Shown here piece after piece: positions 37,102 to 46,564 of a stretch of DNA of 64,000 bases. The notes beneath the pieces were generated by a model. It saw nothing but the letters and a program-made list of their open reading frames with translations, ran no database searches and was not told the origin of the DNA. The stretch comes from Novosphingobium sp. (lineage in GTDB: Bacteria > Pseudomonadota > Alphaproteobacteria > Sphingomonadales > Sphingomonadaceae). The DNA lies in NCBI RefSeq assembly GCF_027489515.1, contig NZ_JAIXZS010000058.1:1-64000 (forward strand), written 5' to 3'. Position 1 is the first letter of the stretch, and each line of letters opens with the position of its first letter. A program made the position numbers and the translations under genes.

Positions 37102-38091
37102 TTACGTGCGTGCGCCGAGATCACCATGGCCAATCGTACCACTCGCCATCGCCAGCATGGCATCGAGGCTCTTCTTGGCGCCGAGGCGAAGCGTCTCCTC
37201 GATTTCGATCCGCGGGGTCAGATCCCGCAGGGCGATGTAGAGCTTCTCCAGCGTATTGAGCGCCATGTAAGGGCAGATGTTGCAGTTGCAGTTTCCGTCC
37301 GCACCCGGTGCGCCGATGAACGTCTTCTCAGGAAGCGCCAGCTGCATTTGGTGAATGATGTGCGGCTCGGTAGCTACGATCAGCGTGTCACCTGGGAATG
37401 TGCGCGCAAACTGCAGGATACCGCTGGTCGATCCGACATAGTCGGCGTGGTCGACGATGGTCGGCGGGCATTCCGGATGCGCGGCGACCGGCGCGCCGGG
37501 ATGCTGGGCCATGAGCTTCAGCAATTCTGTCTCGGAGAAGGCCTCATGGACGATGCAGACACCGGGCCAGAGCAGCATCTCGCGCCCGAACTTGCGATTG
37601 AGATAGCCGCCAAGATGCCGGTCCGGGCCGAAGATAATCTTCTGCTCTGGCGGTATCTGCGCGAGGATCGTCTCGGCGCTCGAAGACGTCACGATGACGT
37701 CGCTGAGCGCTTTCACTTCGGTCGAGCAGTTGATGTAGGTAAGCGCGATGTGATCGGGATGGGCTTCGCGGAACGCGCGGAACTTCTCCGGCGGGCAGGA
37801 ATCTTCGAGGCTGCAACCCGCGTCCATGTCGGGCAGGATTACGACCTTTTCCGGGCTGAGGATCTTGGCGGTCTCGGCCATGAACTTCACGCCGCAGAAG
37901 GCGATCACTTCGGCGTCGGTCGCAGCAGCCTTGCGCGAGAGTTCAAGCGAGTCGCCAACGAAATCAGCAAGGTCCTGAATCTCGGGCTTCTGGTAATAGT
38001 GCGCCAGGATCACTGCCTTGCGGTCTTTGCGCAGCCGGTCGATTTCGGCGCGCAGATCAAGACCGGCGAGGTTGGCGGGCTGGGCTGTCAT
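37102..38091 (-). CDS. nadA: Quinolinate synthase
   Basis: NadA (329 residues) condenses iminoaspartate with dihydroxyacetone phosphate to quinolinate using a [4Fe-4S] cluster. Three pseudo-repeats are recognisable with HYYQKPEIQDLADFVGDSLELSR at the start, the Cys of DMDAGCSLEDSCP, YINCSTEVKA and the C-terminal CNCNICPYM region that supplies a cluster ligand. nadB and nadC are not in this window. Likely co-transcribed with the CDP-alcohol phosphotransferase. Confidence 0.95.
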   Translation of the reverse strand: MTAQPANLAGLDLRAEIDRLRKDRKAVILAHYYQKPEIQDLADFVGDSLELSRKAAATDAEVIAFCGVKFMAETAKILSPEKVVILPDMDAGCSLEDSCPPEKFRAFREAHPDHIALTYINCSTEVKALSDVIVTSSSAETILAQIPPEQKIIFGPDRHLGGYLNRKFGREMLLWPGVCIVHEAFSETELLKLMAQHPGAPVAAHPECPPTIVDHADYVGSTSGILQFARTFPGDTLIVATEPHIIHQMQLALPEKTFIGAPGADGNCNCNICPYMALNTLEKLYIALRDLTPRIEIEETLRLGAKKSLDAMLAMASGTIGHGDLGART

Positions 38092-38147
38092 GGCTCGAAA
38101 TCCCTTGGTCGAGAGAGAGCCCGTGCCCTCTCTGTTGCGCCCGGCAC

Positions 38148-38888
38148 TTAGGCAGGCCCGGAGCTACGGGCAATAGCCTCTGCGTACGCCGCCACCACCG
38201 GCATGCCGGAGAGCAGCTGGATGAGCCCGTGAACCGCGACAATCAGCACCATGCCGAGGATTGTGGCCGGGTGGACGCGGCCGAGCACCTTTGCGTCGTG
38301 CCGCGCAATGATTCCGAGGAAGCCGATCTGAAAGGCGGCCTCGACCCAGGCGCCCGCGATCTGGCCGAGCAGCGGCATAGGCAGGAGCCGACCAAGGGCC
38401 GGCTCCATGAGGATGACGGTTGCAACGATCATCAGCCGCCGATGCCACTGCGTCTGCCTGCGCAGGGCAATCGCGGTCGCCACGATCAGCGCGAAGACGG
38501 TCACCTCGACATGCGTGAGTGCCAGAAAATAGGGATTCGTGAAAAATGGCGGAACGCGGTGCATGGCGAGGGCCATTCGGCCCGCGAATGCGCCGAGCCC
38601 GACAATGACGAGAACAAGCACGAGACTTGCCCACCCGAGACGTCGATGCAGCACGAGGTTTCCGCTTGCCGCAAGACTGTTTTGCGCGACGAGAGTTCCA
38701 AGCCAGCCGAGCATGGCGAGGCCATGGGCATGGATATAGAACGGAGTCCTGACCGGGTTGACGAATCCGCGCAAGGCCCACTGCAGAAACCCGAATACGA
38801 TAAGGGCGGCCAGCACCTGCGCAAGGCGGGTGAAGAACTGTTGATCGGACTGATACGAAGACAGCGACCGCACTGCTGCAAGTTCCAT
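38148..38888 (-). CDS. Seven-helix membrane protein of unknown function
   Basis: A 246-residue protein with about seven transmembrane helices and several conserved-looking His in or near helices (FYIHAHGLAMLGWLGTLVAQN; LVLHRRLGWASLVLVLVIV; TQWHRRLMIVATVIL), a pattern similar to small haem- or quinone-binding membrane proteins of DUF2306/YozB-like type. GGGAG precedes the start at 38888. Lies between nadA and the DUF4230 gene on the same strand. I do not assign a reaction. Confidence 0.6.
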   Translation of the reverse strand: MELAAVRSLSSYQSDQQFFTRLAQVLAALIVFGFLQWALRGFVNPVRTPFYIHAHGLAMLGWLGTLVAQNSLAASGNLVLHRRLGWASLVLVLVIVGLGAFAGRMALAMHRVPPFFTNPYFLALTHVEVTVFALIVATAIALRRQTQWHRRLMIVATVILMEPALGRLLPMPLLGQIAGAWVEAAFQIGFLGIIARHDAKVLGRVHPATILGMVLIVAVHGLIQLLSGMPVVAAYAEAIARSSGPA

Positions 38889-38954
38889 ATGCCCACTCCC
38901 ATGGTTTGTCAGTGACGTGACCGTCTGGGCCAAGCTATCCCCCGGAAGGGCAAG

Positions 38955-39626
38955 CTATGGCCTTGCGGCTTCTCCATCAATCGAAACCGACAGTTTGACG
39001 TCGCCGAATCCGGCCACCTGCAAGGGGATAGCAAGATTCTGACGAATGGCGTCTTTCGCCGCGGAACGGGCCAATCCCAGGAGGACCGGATTGGCTGCCT
39101 GCTGCACCGCAAGTTGTTCGGCGAGCTTGGTGTTGTCCCGTGTCAGCTTGTCCTGCGCGGCGCGTGTGATCCAAACGCCTTCCCTCAGATACTGCGCGCG
39201 CGCTTCGTCGAGGTTCGGGCGCGTGACTTCGAGAGCGGGCAAGCGCACGGTCAGGGTCTTGCTTGCAGCGTCCCATCTCATGCGGTCCCGGCCAACTCTG
39301 CCAAGGTCTATAGCGTAATCCACGCGTGCCGGGATGACGGCAACCTGTCGCGATGTGACGAGCCCAAACAACCGGCTATCATCGCTGGCGACAACCGGCG
39401 CGAGTTCGGCGCTGAACACAGTCAGGCGATCCTGCTTGTCGAATGCGACCAGGCTCGTCGCAAGCGGATCGCCGATCGGTTCCGGTCGCCAGATCAGCCA
39501 AGCCAGCCAGACCGCGATGGCGGCCGCGCCAAGGAACAGCAGCCAAGGCAAAACCGCCAGTTGTCGACGAACCGGTTGCACCTGTGCCGACGGCAGGGGC
39601 GACGGGGTCAGGCGATCAAGGTCCAT
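38955..39626 (-). CDS. DUF4230 membrane-anchored protein
   Basis: A 223-residue protein with one N-terminal membrane helix (LAVLPWLLFLGAAAIAVWLAWLIW, about 23-46) and a DUF4230 domain after it (FSAELAPVVASDDSRLFGLVTSRQVAVIPARVDYAIDLG). The C-terminal half is helical (RAAQDKLTRDNTKLAEQLAVQQAANPVLLGLARSAAKDAIRQNL). The domain is expected in the periplasm. Its first 19 nt overlap the end of the metallo-hydrolase gene, suggesting coupled translation. Role unknown. Confidence 0.78.
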   Translation of the reverse strand: MDLDRLTPSPLPSAQVQPVRRQLAVLPWLLFLGAAAIAVWLAWLIWRPEPIGDPLATSLVAFDKQDRLTVFSAELAPVVASDDSRLFGLVTSRQVAVIPARVDYAIDLGRVGRDRMRWDAASKTLTVRLPALEVTRPNLDEARAQYLREGVWITRAAQDKLTRDNTKLAEQLAVQQAANPVLLGLARSAAKDAIRQNLAIPLQVAGFGDVKLSVSIDGEAARP

Positions 39627-40567
39627 TGCAGCTCCGGCGCCTCGGGCCCGCGGGCGATGCGGCCTTGCGTTTCGAGATCGATGAGGTGCGCAAGCACGGA
39701 ACGGCCCGCCGCACCATTCAGGCGCGGATCGAGGCCCTTGTACATCTGGGCGACCATTTCCGGGATGGTGAAAGATGCCTCGCCAAGCAGGCGCAGGATC
39801 TGCGCTTCACGCTGGCGCCGGTGTCCGATCATCCCGCGCACGAGCTGCTGGGGCTTTGTGACGGCAGGGCCATGCGCCGGATAGTAGACCTGATCCGCAC
39901 GGCTTTGGAGTTTCTGCAGCGAAAGCATATAGGCGCTCATGTCGCCGTCTGGTGGGGACACGACAGTCGTCGACCAGCCCATGACATGGTCGCCTGTGAA
40001 CAAGGCGCCGGTTTCCAGCAAGGCAAAGCACAGGTGATTGCTGGTGTGGCCAGGGGTTGAAATCGCCTCGAGCGTCCAGCCATCGCCGGCAATCCGCTCC
40101 CCGTCCGCAAGAACCCGGTCGGGTTTATAGAGCGGATCAAATTCAGCATCGGCCCTGACACCGATACCGGCGCCGCTGTCATCGATGGCAAGCGCAGCGC
40201 AACCGATGACTGGCGCGCCCGTCGCAGCCTGCAAAGGCACCGCAGCAGGACTGTGATCGCGGTGGGTATGGGTGCACATTATCGCAACCAGCCGCTGACC
40301 CTCGATAGCCTTGAGGATTGCATCGACATGCCCGTCGCCGTTCGTGTCCGCGTGACCGGGGACTCCCGAGCCGGCGGGGCCAGGATCGATAACCGCGACA
40401 TCTTGTCCGTTGCCCACCAGATAGGTCTGGGTGCCGTTGAACGTGAAGGGGGAAGGGTTCGGAGCGAGCACGCGACGCACCAGCGGTTCGACCAGCACCG
40501 CAAGGCCGGTATTCCATTCGGACCGATCGGGTATCGAGACGCCCGGCGCAGGAGAGGTAGAAGCCAT
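39608..40567 (-). CDS. MBL-fold metallo-hydrolase, LACTB2-like
   Basis: A 319-residue protein with a metallo-beta-lactamase domain: the metal motif THTHRDH (99-105), the PGHTSNH and FTGDHVMGW motifs with the further His and Asp ligands, and YPAHGP. A winged-helix-like C-terminal domain (about 240-319, LRLLGEASFTIPEMVAQMY) is as in LACTB2-type nucleases or hydrolases. Cytoplasmic. The start MASTSPAPG at 40567 has only weak support. Overlaps the DUF4230 gene. Confidence 0.87.
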   Translation of the reverse strand: MASTSPAPGVSIPDRSEWNTGLAVLVEPLVRRVLAPNPSPFTFNGTQTYLVGNGQDVAVIDPGPAGSGVPGHADTNGDGHVDAILKAIEGQRLVAIMCTHTHRDHSPAAVPLQAATGAPVIGCAALAIDDSGAGIGVRADAEFDPLYKPDRVLADGERIAGDGWTLEAISTPGHTSNHLCFALLETGALFTGDHVMGWSTTVVSPPDGDMSAYMLSLQKLQSRADQVYYPAHGPAVTKPQQLVRGMIGHRRQREAQILRLLGEASFTIPEMVAQMYKGLDPRLNGAAGRSVLAHLIDLETQGRIARGPEAPELQWTLIA

Positions 40568-40633
40568 GCATGCCGTATGGGGATTTTCGGGCAGCCGCGC
40601 AACGCTGCGTGGCTTGATCGGTATTACCGAGGG

Positions 40634-41128
40634 TTACATTGGAGCCGGGATTGCGGCTGCCAGTCGCTGGCGCAAGCGCTCGATCGCGCTTGCGGACGTT
40701 GACTGGTCGCCCCGCCAGGCACGTTCGAGCCGCTGGATGCGAGCATAGAGCCGTTCGCTTTCATGCACGCAGCGCTGGGCCTCGGCAGGCAGGCTCTGCA
40801 CCTGCACTGGATCGCTGAGGGGGAAATTCGCGATCAGCCGCCCGTGCCGGCGTAGCTGCAATTCGCTGAGTTCGCCGGCAAAATAGGCCCGATGATTGAG
40901 CAACCATGCGAGGCAATGCATGATCCGGGTCGTCGTACGCAATGCCTCGCAGCTTACTTGCACATGCGCCAGATCAGCGTCGGGATCGTCGTTTGCCCCT
41001 ACCAGCGCGCGTCTGTCATGCCCTTGCCGGAGCCGGTCGAACACCGCGCGTACCTCCTCCGCGAGCACGAGTGCCTCGGCGTAGAGCGCTTCGATGATGC
41101 GCGGGTTGAGGTCGGGCATGAGTGCCAT
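40634..41128 (-). CDS. rcdA: RcdA-like protein (DUF1465), regulator of CtrA degradation
   Basis: A 164-residue helical protein. The DUF1465 family includes Caulobacter RcdA, an adaptor that works with CpdR and PopA to deliver CtrA to ClpXP. Visible family features are the N-terminal helix LYAEALVLAEEVRAVFDRLR, the CEALRTTTRIMHCLAWLLNHRAYFAGELS core and a C-terminal coiled helix (SERLYARIQRLERAW). The adaptor role is known for the Caulobacter protein; here it is inferred. Confidence 0.82.
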   Translation of the reverse strand: MALMPDLNPRIIEALYAEALVLAEEVRAVFDRLRQGHDRRALVGANDDPDADLAHVQVSCEALRTTTRIMHCLAWLLNHRAYFAGELSELQLRRHGRLIANFPLSDPVQVQSLPAEAQRCVHESERLYARIQRLERAWRGDQSTSASAIERLRQRLAAAIPAPM

Positions 41129-41266
41129 GGAACGCGCTTAAGCCCATCGCGCCCCACCCTTCAACTCATGCCCTATGGCGCATTCACCACGTTTTGAAAC
41201 TGTGCCGGAACGATACGCCTAACCCCGTTCGGCGGGGGTTGCTCGCGCGCAGCCAAGAATCTGTAA

Positions 41267-41464
41267 TCACGCAATAATGTCGGGAATCAGATAATCCTCC
41301 AGCAAGGCGATCTGGTCCTTCAGCCGCAACTTCCTTTTCTTGAGGCGGGCTACTTGCAATTGATCATGGGCACCGGTGCCTGACAGGGCATCGATGGCCG
41401 CGTCGAGGTCGCGATGCTCGATACGCAGCATTTCGAGCCGCTTGCGCATTTCGTCTTCGGTCAA
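41267..41464 (-). CDS. DUF465 (YdcH-like) small protein A
   Basis: A 65-residue helical protein (TEDEMRKRLEMLRIEHRDL, then a second helix rich in Lys/Arg/Leu and ending PDIIA). The two-helix hairpin is typical of DUF465. AGGAG lies 8 nt before TTG 41464, so I choose TTG; ATG 41449 would be the alternative and would remove five residues. Divergent from a second DUF465 gene at 41762. Function unknown. Confidence 0.8.
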   Translation of the reverse strand: MTEDEMRKRLEMLRIEHRDLDAAIDALSGTGAHDQLQVARLKKRKLRLKDQIALLEDYLIPDIIA

Positions 41465-41761
41465 CCGCGCCACTCCTAGATATTGTCTCGCACGCCGTGG
41501 TCCTCTTCCGCCGTCTGGCGCGATTGCAGGCCACCACGTGTTAACGCTTCTCTGCAACCGGATACGCACAAACGCGCGTGTTGGACATCCCGGCGCAGAG
41601 AGGCTTGCAAGATACGGTGATTGTGGGACCATGACAACGCGCCCGCTCGGACGAGTCGAGGCCGACACGTCCTTGCCGGCGCGAAACTTCGGCTCCTATT
41701 CTCCGGCAGCGATCCTGCCGCCGGGATGAGGCGAAGCTGGTGTCCTTGAGGAGGTTGCCGC

Positions 41762-41929
41762 ATGGAACTGTCGCATATCAGCGCTCTCGAATCCAAGCAT
41801 GCAGGTCTTGAACGGCGCATCGCCGAAGAACAGGGCCGTCCGTCGCCCAACGATGCCCTGCTGAAGGAACTCAAGCGCCGAAAGCTGCGAATCAAAGAAG
41901 AGTTGGCCCAGGTGCAGCAGGTGCATTGA
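41762..41929 (+). CDS. DUF465 (YdcH-like) small protein B, 55 residues
   Basis: A short ORF starting MELSHISALESKHAGLERRI and ending AQVQQVH, with GAGGAGG at a good distance upstream. Two helices with a heptad Leu/Ile/Ala pattern and the LKELKRRKLRIKEEL motif place it in the DUF465 family. It faces the other DUF465 gene across a 297-bp divergent region that shows no further gene. Confidence 0.85.
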   Translation: MELSHISALESKHAGLERRIAEEQGRPSPNDALLKELKRRKLRIKEELAQVQQVH

Positions 41930-42118
41930 CCTACCTGCTCTTTTAGTCGGCGGCGGGCAGCCCGAGCATTTGGCAGGCCCGCCGCACCGCAGTGTGGCTT
42001 TGCGTTGACGCCACCTGTGGCCAATACCGCCACCGCTTCCCGTCAATCGGATACGAATTCATGAACGCCAGCGGCGCTGCAGTTTGCAAACTGCCTGGTC
42101 TGCGCTAGGCCTTCTCTC

Positions 42119-44392
42119 ATGATCACCGCTGCCGCCGCTGCCCGCGCGATCCTGACATCGCTTCACGAGGTCATGGCATCCCGCGCCGGTGCCCAGGCAA
42201 AGCTCAACCAGATCGTTGATATCATTGGCGACAAGCTGAACAGCGAGGTCTGTTCGATCTACCTGTTGCGCGAAGGCATGCTCGAGCTGTTCGCCACCCG
42301 CGGCCTGAATCAGGCGGCGGTCCATGTGACCCGCATGGCTGTGGGCGAAGGCCTGGTCGGCACCATTGCCGCGAATATCGAGACGCTCAATCTGGCTGAA
42401 GCGGCAGCGCATCCGGACTTCGCATTCTTTCCGGAAACGGGGGAAGAACGCTTCCATTCCTTTGCCGGTGTGCCGATCGTCCGGCGCGCGCGTGCGGTTG
42501 GCGTGCTGGGCGTGCAGCATGTCGAACCGCGGCGCTATGAAGAAGTTGAAATCGAGGCGCTTCAGACCGTTGCGATGGTGCTGTCCGAGCTCATCGCCAA
42601 CGCCGATCTGATCGACGAAGAGGATGCGCTCGGGGCCGATGCGCACCTCACAGGGCATGAGCGCATTCCGGGACTTACGCTGGTCAAGGGACTCGCCAGC
42701 GGTATTGCCGTCTTTCACCAGCCCCGCGTGACGATCGAACATGTCGTTGCTGAAGACACTGAGGCTGAGCGTCAGCGGGTCTATCTCGCGTTTGACAAGA
42801 TGCGCGAGCAGATCGACCGGATGGCAAGCCAGGCCGAGTTCGGCATGGGCGGCGAACACGAGGAGGTCCTCGAGACCTACCGCATGTTTGCCTACGATGA
42901 GGGATGGAGCCGCCGGATCAACGAAGCAATTGATTCGGGCCTTACTGCTGAGGCGGCGATCGAGCGGGTCCAGCAACGAACCCGCATGCGCATGCGGCAG
43001 ATCGACGATCCGCTGCTGGCCGATCGCATGCACGACCTCGAAGACCTTTCCAACCGCTTGCTCCGTATCGTTTCCGGGCAGCTGGGAACGGCAGCCAGCC
43101 TGGGGCTTAAAGGCGATGCCATCCTCATTGCGCGCAACCTTGGTCCCGCCGAACTGCTGGAATATGATCGGCGCCGGCTGAAGGGCGTGATCCTGGAGGA
43201 AGGATCGCTCACAGCCCACGTAGTCATCGTCGCACGCGCGATGGGGATCCCTGTTGTCGGGCGCATTCGCGGGTTGCGCGCAAAGGTTCGCGAGGGCGAC
43301 CAGTTGTTGCTCGATGGCGACCAGGGTGTCGTTGATGTCAGACCAGCCCCCACGCTTGTGGAGGCGTTCGAGGCCCGCTTTGCGCGAAATCGCGAACGGC
43401 AGGCGCTTTACGCGGCCATGCGTGATGTCGAGCCCATTTCGGCCGATGGTCAGCGCGTGCGAGTGATGATCAACGCGGGTCTGCGCGATGACATGCCGAT
43501 GCTCAACCTGACCGGTGCGGATGGCATCGGACTGTTCCGCACCGAGTTCCAGTTTCTGGTTTCTGCAACGCTTCCCGCTCGTGAGCGTCAGACACGGCTT
43601 TATCGCGATGTGCTGGACGCCGCCGGCGATCGTCCGGTCGTGTTCCGCACGGTGGATATCGGTGGCGACAAGGTTCTGCCCTACCTGCGCCATAACGACG
43701 GTGAGACCGAAGAGAACCCCGCCATGGGCTGGCGCGCATTGCGGGTGGCCCTTGAGCGGGACGGTCTCCTCAAGGTGCAGGCTCGGGCGCTGCTCGAAGC
43801 CGCGGGTGGACGTACACTCAATGTGATGTTCCCCATGGTCACGGAACCCTGGGAATTCGATGCGGCCCGGGCCGTATTCGAAAGCCAGCTCGCGTTTCTC
43901 AAGCAGCAGAAGAAGCTTTTGCCTGATGCGATTCGCTACGGCGCCATGCTTGAGGTGCCGGCGCTTGCCGAATGTCTCGATATCCTGGCCCCGCGCTTGT
44001 CATTCCTCTCCATCGGGACGAATGACCTGACGCAGTTCCTCTTTGCTGCCGATCGCGCCAACCCAAAACTGGCTGAGCGGTATGATTGGCTATCTCCGGC
44101 AATCCTTCGCTTTTTGCGCCGTGTTGTGCTGGCGGTTGCACCCTCGGGCACCGATGTCACGGTGTGCGGGGAGATGGGCGGTCGGCGGCTGGAGGCGCTG
44201 GCTTTGCTCGGTATCGGCATCACCCGGCTGTCGATTACCCCTGCGGCGGTCGGTCCGATCAAGGAGCTTGTCCGCAAGGTTGAGCTTCCTGCCATTCAGG
44301 CCGCAATGGCCGGCTGGCTTGCGCAGCCCCCTGCCGATCTGCGCGCAGAGATTGCTGCCTGGGCGACCGCGCATGGCATTGACTATGATTGA
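42119..44392 (+). CDS. ptsP: Phosphoenolpyruvate-protein phosphotransferase PtsP (EI-Ntr)
   Basis: A 757-residue enzyme I of the nitrogen PTS. The N-terminal GAF domain (about 1-165) replaces the sugar-PTS arrangement; the phosphohistidine is H367 in GSLTAHVVIVARAMGIP; the C-terminal PEP-binding TIM barrel holds GLFRTEFQFL, IGTNDLTQF and the active Cys in VCGEMGG. It phosphorylates NPr, which then passes phosphate to PtsN (20562-21023). No ptsO is seen nearby. The start ATG 42119 has no clear Shine-Dalgarno sequence. Confidence 0.95.
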   Translation: MITAAAAARAILTSLHEVMASRAGAQAKLNQIVDIIGDKLNSEVCSIYLLREGMLELFATRGLNQAAVHVTRMAVGEGLVGTIAANIETLNLAEAAAHPDFAFFPETGEERFHSFAGVPIVRRARAVGVLGVQHVEPRRYEEVEIEALQTVAMVLSELIANADLIDEEDALGADAHLTGHERIPGLTLVKGLASGIAVFHQPRVTIEHVVAEDTEAERQRVYLAFDKMREQIDRMASQAEFGMGGEHEEVLETYRMFAYDEGWSRRINEAIDSGLTAEAAIERVQQRTRMRMRQIDDPLLADRMHDLEDLSNRLLRIVSGQLGTAASLGLKGDAILIARNLGPAELLEYDRRRLKGVILEEGSLTAHVVIVARAMGIPVVGRIRGLRAKVREGDQLLLDGDQGVVDVRPAPTLVEAFEARFARNRERQALYAAMRDVEPISADGQRVRVMINAGLRDDMPMLNLTGADGIGLFRTEFQFLVSATLPARERQTRLYRDVLDAAGDRPVVFRTVDIGGDKVLPYLRHNDGETEENPAMGWRALRVALERDGLLKVQARALLEAAGGRTLNVMFPMVTEPWEFDAARAVFESQLAFLKQQKKLLPDAIRYGAMLEVPALAECLDILAPRLSFLSIGTNDLTQFLFAADRANPKLAERYDWLSPAILRFLRRVVLAVAPSGTDVTVCGEMGGRRLEALALLGIGITRLSITPAAVGPIKELVRKVELPAIQAAMAGWLAQPPADLRAEIAAWATAHGIDYD

Positions 44393-44511
44393 ACTCGTCG
44401 CAGCATAGCGTCGGATCATACCGCTGCGGACTCAAAATCATTGACTTTCTTGGCCGGTACATGCTGCCTCTCCCCGGGCTCGCACTCAGATAGAGAATAC
44501 CCGGAACAACA

Positions 44512-45465
44512 ATGAACGACGGGAGTTACGCCGTGGCCAAGGGCGGCGACCGCAATCTGGTCCCTGCTGACCACTCGCACGCTTCGGAGAGTTCCGAAGT
44601 CGAGTCTGTTTTGCCGATCGGTACCGATGCACCTGCTAGCGTATCGCTCCGGCTCGCGGCGGCTCGTCAGGCGCTAGGGCTTAGTGTGGCTGAAGTGGCA
44701 TTGCGCACGCGCGTCACGCTGCGTCATATCGAGGCTCTGGAGGCAGGGGATTACGGTGCGATGCCCGGGCGGCCTTACGCAATCGGCTTCGCAAAGGCCT
44801 ATGCGCGGGCTGTAGGCCTGCCGGATACAGAGATTGCTGATGCAGTCCGGGCAGAGCTTCAGGGCAATGCACCTCGCGTTGAGCCGCGTATGCTCAACCA
44901 GTTCGAGGTAGGTGATCCTGCCAAAACCCCTTCACGGCTTGTCGGCTGGCTTGCGCTGCTGCTTGTCGGCGCGATTCTCGCCTTGGGAGGCGTGTTCTGG
45001 CGCAGCTATTATGCGCCGGCCGTGGCCCTGCCTTCGTTGGTGCGCGAGCCCGAGCAGTTGCCGGTCGGTACACCGCCCACCAAAGTAGCTGCACCTCAGG
45101 CAGTTGCTTCTCGGGTGCCCGAAAATGGTCCCGTGATCTTCACCGCGCTGGAAGAGGGCATCTGGGTCAAGTTCTACGATGGGCAAGGCAAGCAGTTGAT
45201 GCAGAAGCAGCTTGCCAAGGGTGAAAGCTACACCGTGCCTGCTGACGCTGCCGAGCCGAGGCTTTGGACAGGCCGGCCGGACGCCCTTTCGATCACGATT
45301 GGCGGCCAAGCGATCCCTCGGCTGTCAGATGCCGAGAAGGTCATCAAGGACGTGGCCGTTGATGCAGCCAGCTTGCGCGCTCGCCCGGCTTCGCCCCAGC
45401 CATCTCCCGATGCAGGTGCTTCGCCAACCGGTCGCAGTGCGTCGAGCAGCAGTGGCAATCTGTGA
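44512..45465 (+). CDS. RodZ-like membrane protein with N-terminal helix-turn-helix
   Basis: A 317-residue protein: a cytoplasmic Xre-type helix-turn-helix (about 45-110, LRLAAARQALGLSVAEVALRTRVTLRHIEALEAGDYGAMPGRPYAIGFAKAYAR region), one membrane helix (about 142-160, LVGWLALLLVGAILALGGV), a periplasmic beta domain of DUF4115 type (VIFTALEEGIWVKFYDGQGKQL) and a Ser/Pro-rich tail. This layout is that of RodZ, which links MreB to the membrane and cell shape. The gene directly precedes the cpoB-like gene, 96 bp away. Confidence 0.85.
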   Translation: MNDGSYAVAKGGDRNLVPADHSHASESSEVESVLPIGTDAPASVSLRLAAARQALGLSVAEVALRTRVTLRHIEALEAGDYGAMPGRPYAIGFAKAYARAVGLPDTEIADAVRAELQGNAPRVEPRMLNQFEVGDPAKTPSRLVGWLALLLVGAILALGGVFWRSYYAPAVALPSLVREPEQLPVGTPPTKVAAPQAVASRVPENGPVIFTALEEGIWVKFYDGQGKQLMQKQLAKGESYTVPADAAEPRLWTGRPDALSITIGGQAIPRLSDAEKVIKDVAVDAASLRARPASPQPSPDAGASPTGRSASSSSGNL

Positions 45466-45561
45466 GAAACCCGACAATTGGCGAATGAATTCTCGTCCTG
45501 ATGCTTGCACGCGCACCGCAACGCAGCGCATGGAAGGCGCGATAATCCGACGGGAGTGACA

Positions 45562-46557
45562 ATGAAGATCATGATCGGCTCTGGCCGTACAGGTTCGGCG
45601 ATGGTCCTCGCCCTGGCGGCCTTCTCGGCAACCTTGACCCCCTTGGGGCAACACTCTGCCGCGCAAGCGCAAGCAGCATCTGAGAGCACCGACGTTCGGC
45701 TGCGGCGAATCGAGGCGGAGTTACGGGCCGTTCAGCGCAAGGTCTTCCCCGACGGTGCCGGCAAGACTTTCGGCCCTGACATTACGGCGCCCGCAAGTGG
45801 CACAATCCCGCCCGTGCCGACGCCTACTGCGGTCACCGATCTCCTCACGCGCATGGACGCTGTTGAAGCGCAGCTTCAGCGGTTGACAGCTGCAAGCGAG
45901 GAAAACCAGAATCACGTCGCCAAGCTTGAAGCCCGCCTCGCGGCGTTGGAGGCGGCTGGCTCTTCGGCGCCAACAGCAGGTTCGACCGCTGCCCAACAGC
46001 CTTTGACAAATCCGGCCCCTTCCACACCGTCGCCTTCTGCTGAAGCGGTGACACCACCCAAGCCCGCTTCGAAACCGACGACGACGACGAAACCTGATGT
46101 TGTGAAGGCCGAAGCATCTCCCGACCGCGTGGCCGCAGTGATGGCTATCCAGAAGCCTTCGAGCGACGACAAGGGTGAGGACGAATACACGTACGGCTAC
46201 CGTCTCTGGGAAGCCAAGTTCTTCCCTGAGGCTCAGCAGCAGCTGCTGCGCGTGGTCCAGCAATATCCCCGCCACGCCCGCATCAGCTATGCACGCAACC
46301 TTTTGGGCCGGGCCTATCTGGATGATGGAAAGCCCGGAACCGCCGCGCAGTATTTTCTCCAGAACTATCAGGCCGATCGCAAGGGCGATCGTGCAGCGGA
46401 CAGCTTGCTCTATCTTGGTGTCGCGATGAGCCGCCTGAAGGAAGAGAAGCGTGCATGTGTCGCGTTTGCAGAGTTTCGCCAGACTTATCCCTCGGAACTG
46501 GCAGGGCGCCTGAAGTCGCAATATGAGGCGGCGACCAAGCCGGTGGCTTGCAATTGA
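45562..46557 (+). CDS. CpoB/YbgF-like periplasmic TPR protein
   Basis: A 331-residue exported protein: signal peptide (about 1-34, ending HSAAQAQA), a coiled-coil (RLRRIEAELRAVQRKV and LTRMDAVEAQLQRLTAASEENQNHVAKLEARLAAL segments), a Pro/Thr linker, and C-terminal TPR repeats from about residue 210 (YTYGYRLWEAKFFPEAQQQLLRVVQQYP). This domain order is that of CpoB, which couples the Tol-Pal system to peptidoglycan synthesis. GGGAGTGAC precedes the start. tolQRAB-pal are not in the window. Confidence 0.83.
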   Translation: MKIMIGSGRTGSAMVLALAAFSATLTPLGQHSAAQAQAASESTDVRLRRIEAELRAVQRKVFPDGAGKTFGPDITAPASGTIPPVPTPTAVTDLLTRMDAVEAQLQRLTAASEENQNHVAKLEARLAALEAAGSSAPTAGSTAAQQPLTNPAPSTPSPSAEAVTPPKPASKPTTTTKPDVVKAEASPDRVAAVMAIQKPSSDDKGEDEYTYGYRLWEAKFFPEAQQQLLRVVQQYPRHARISYARNLLGRAYLDDGKPGTAAQYFLQNYQADRKGDRAADSLLYLGVAMSRLKEEKRACVAFAEFRQTYPSELAGRLKSQYEAATKPVACN

Positions 46558-46564
46558 TAGGGTG

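Noticed and set aside
42059..43693. A 544-codon open frame antisense to ptsP
   Set aside because: It mirrors a fully recognisable PtsP, has no family-like motifs, and long antisense frames are usual in high-GC genes.
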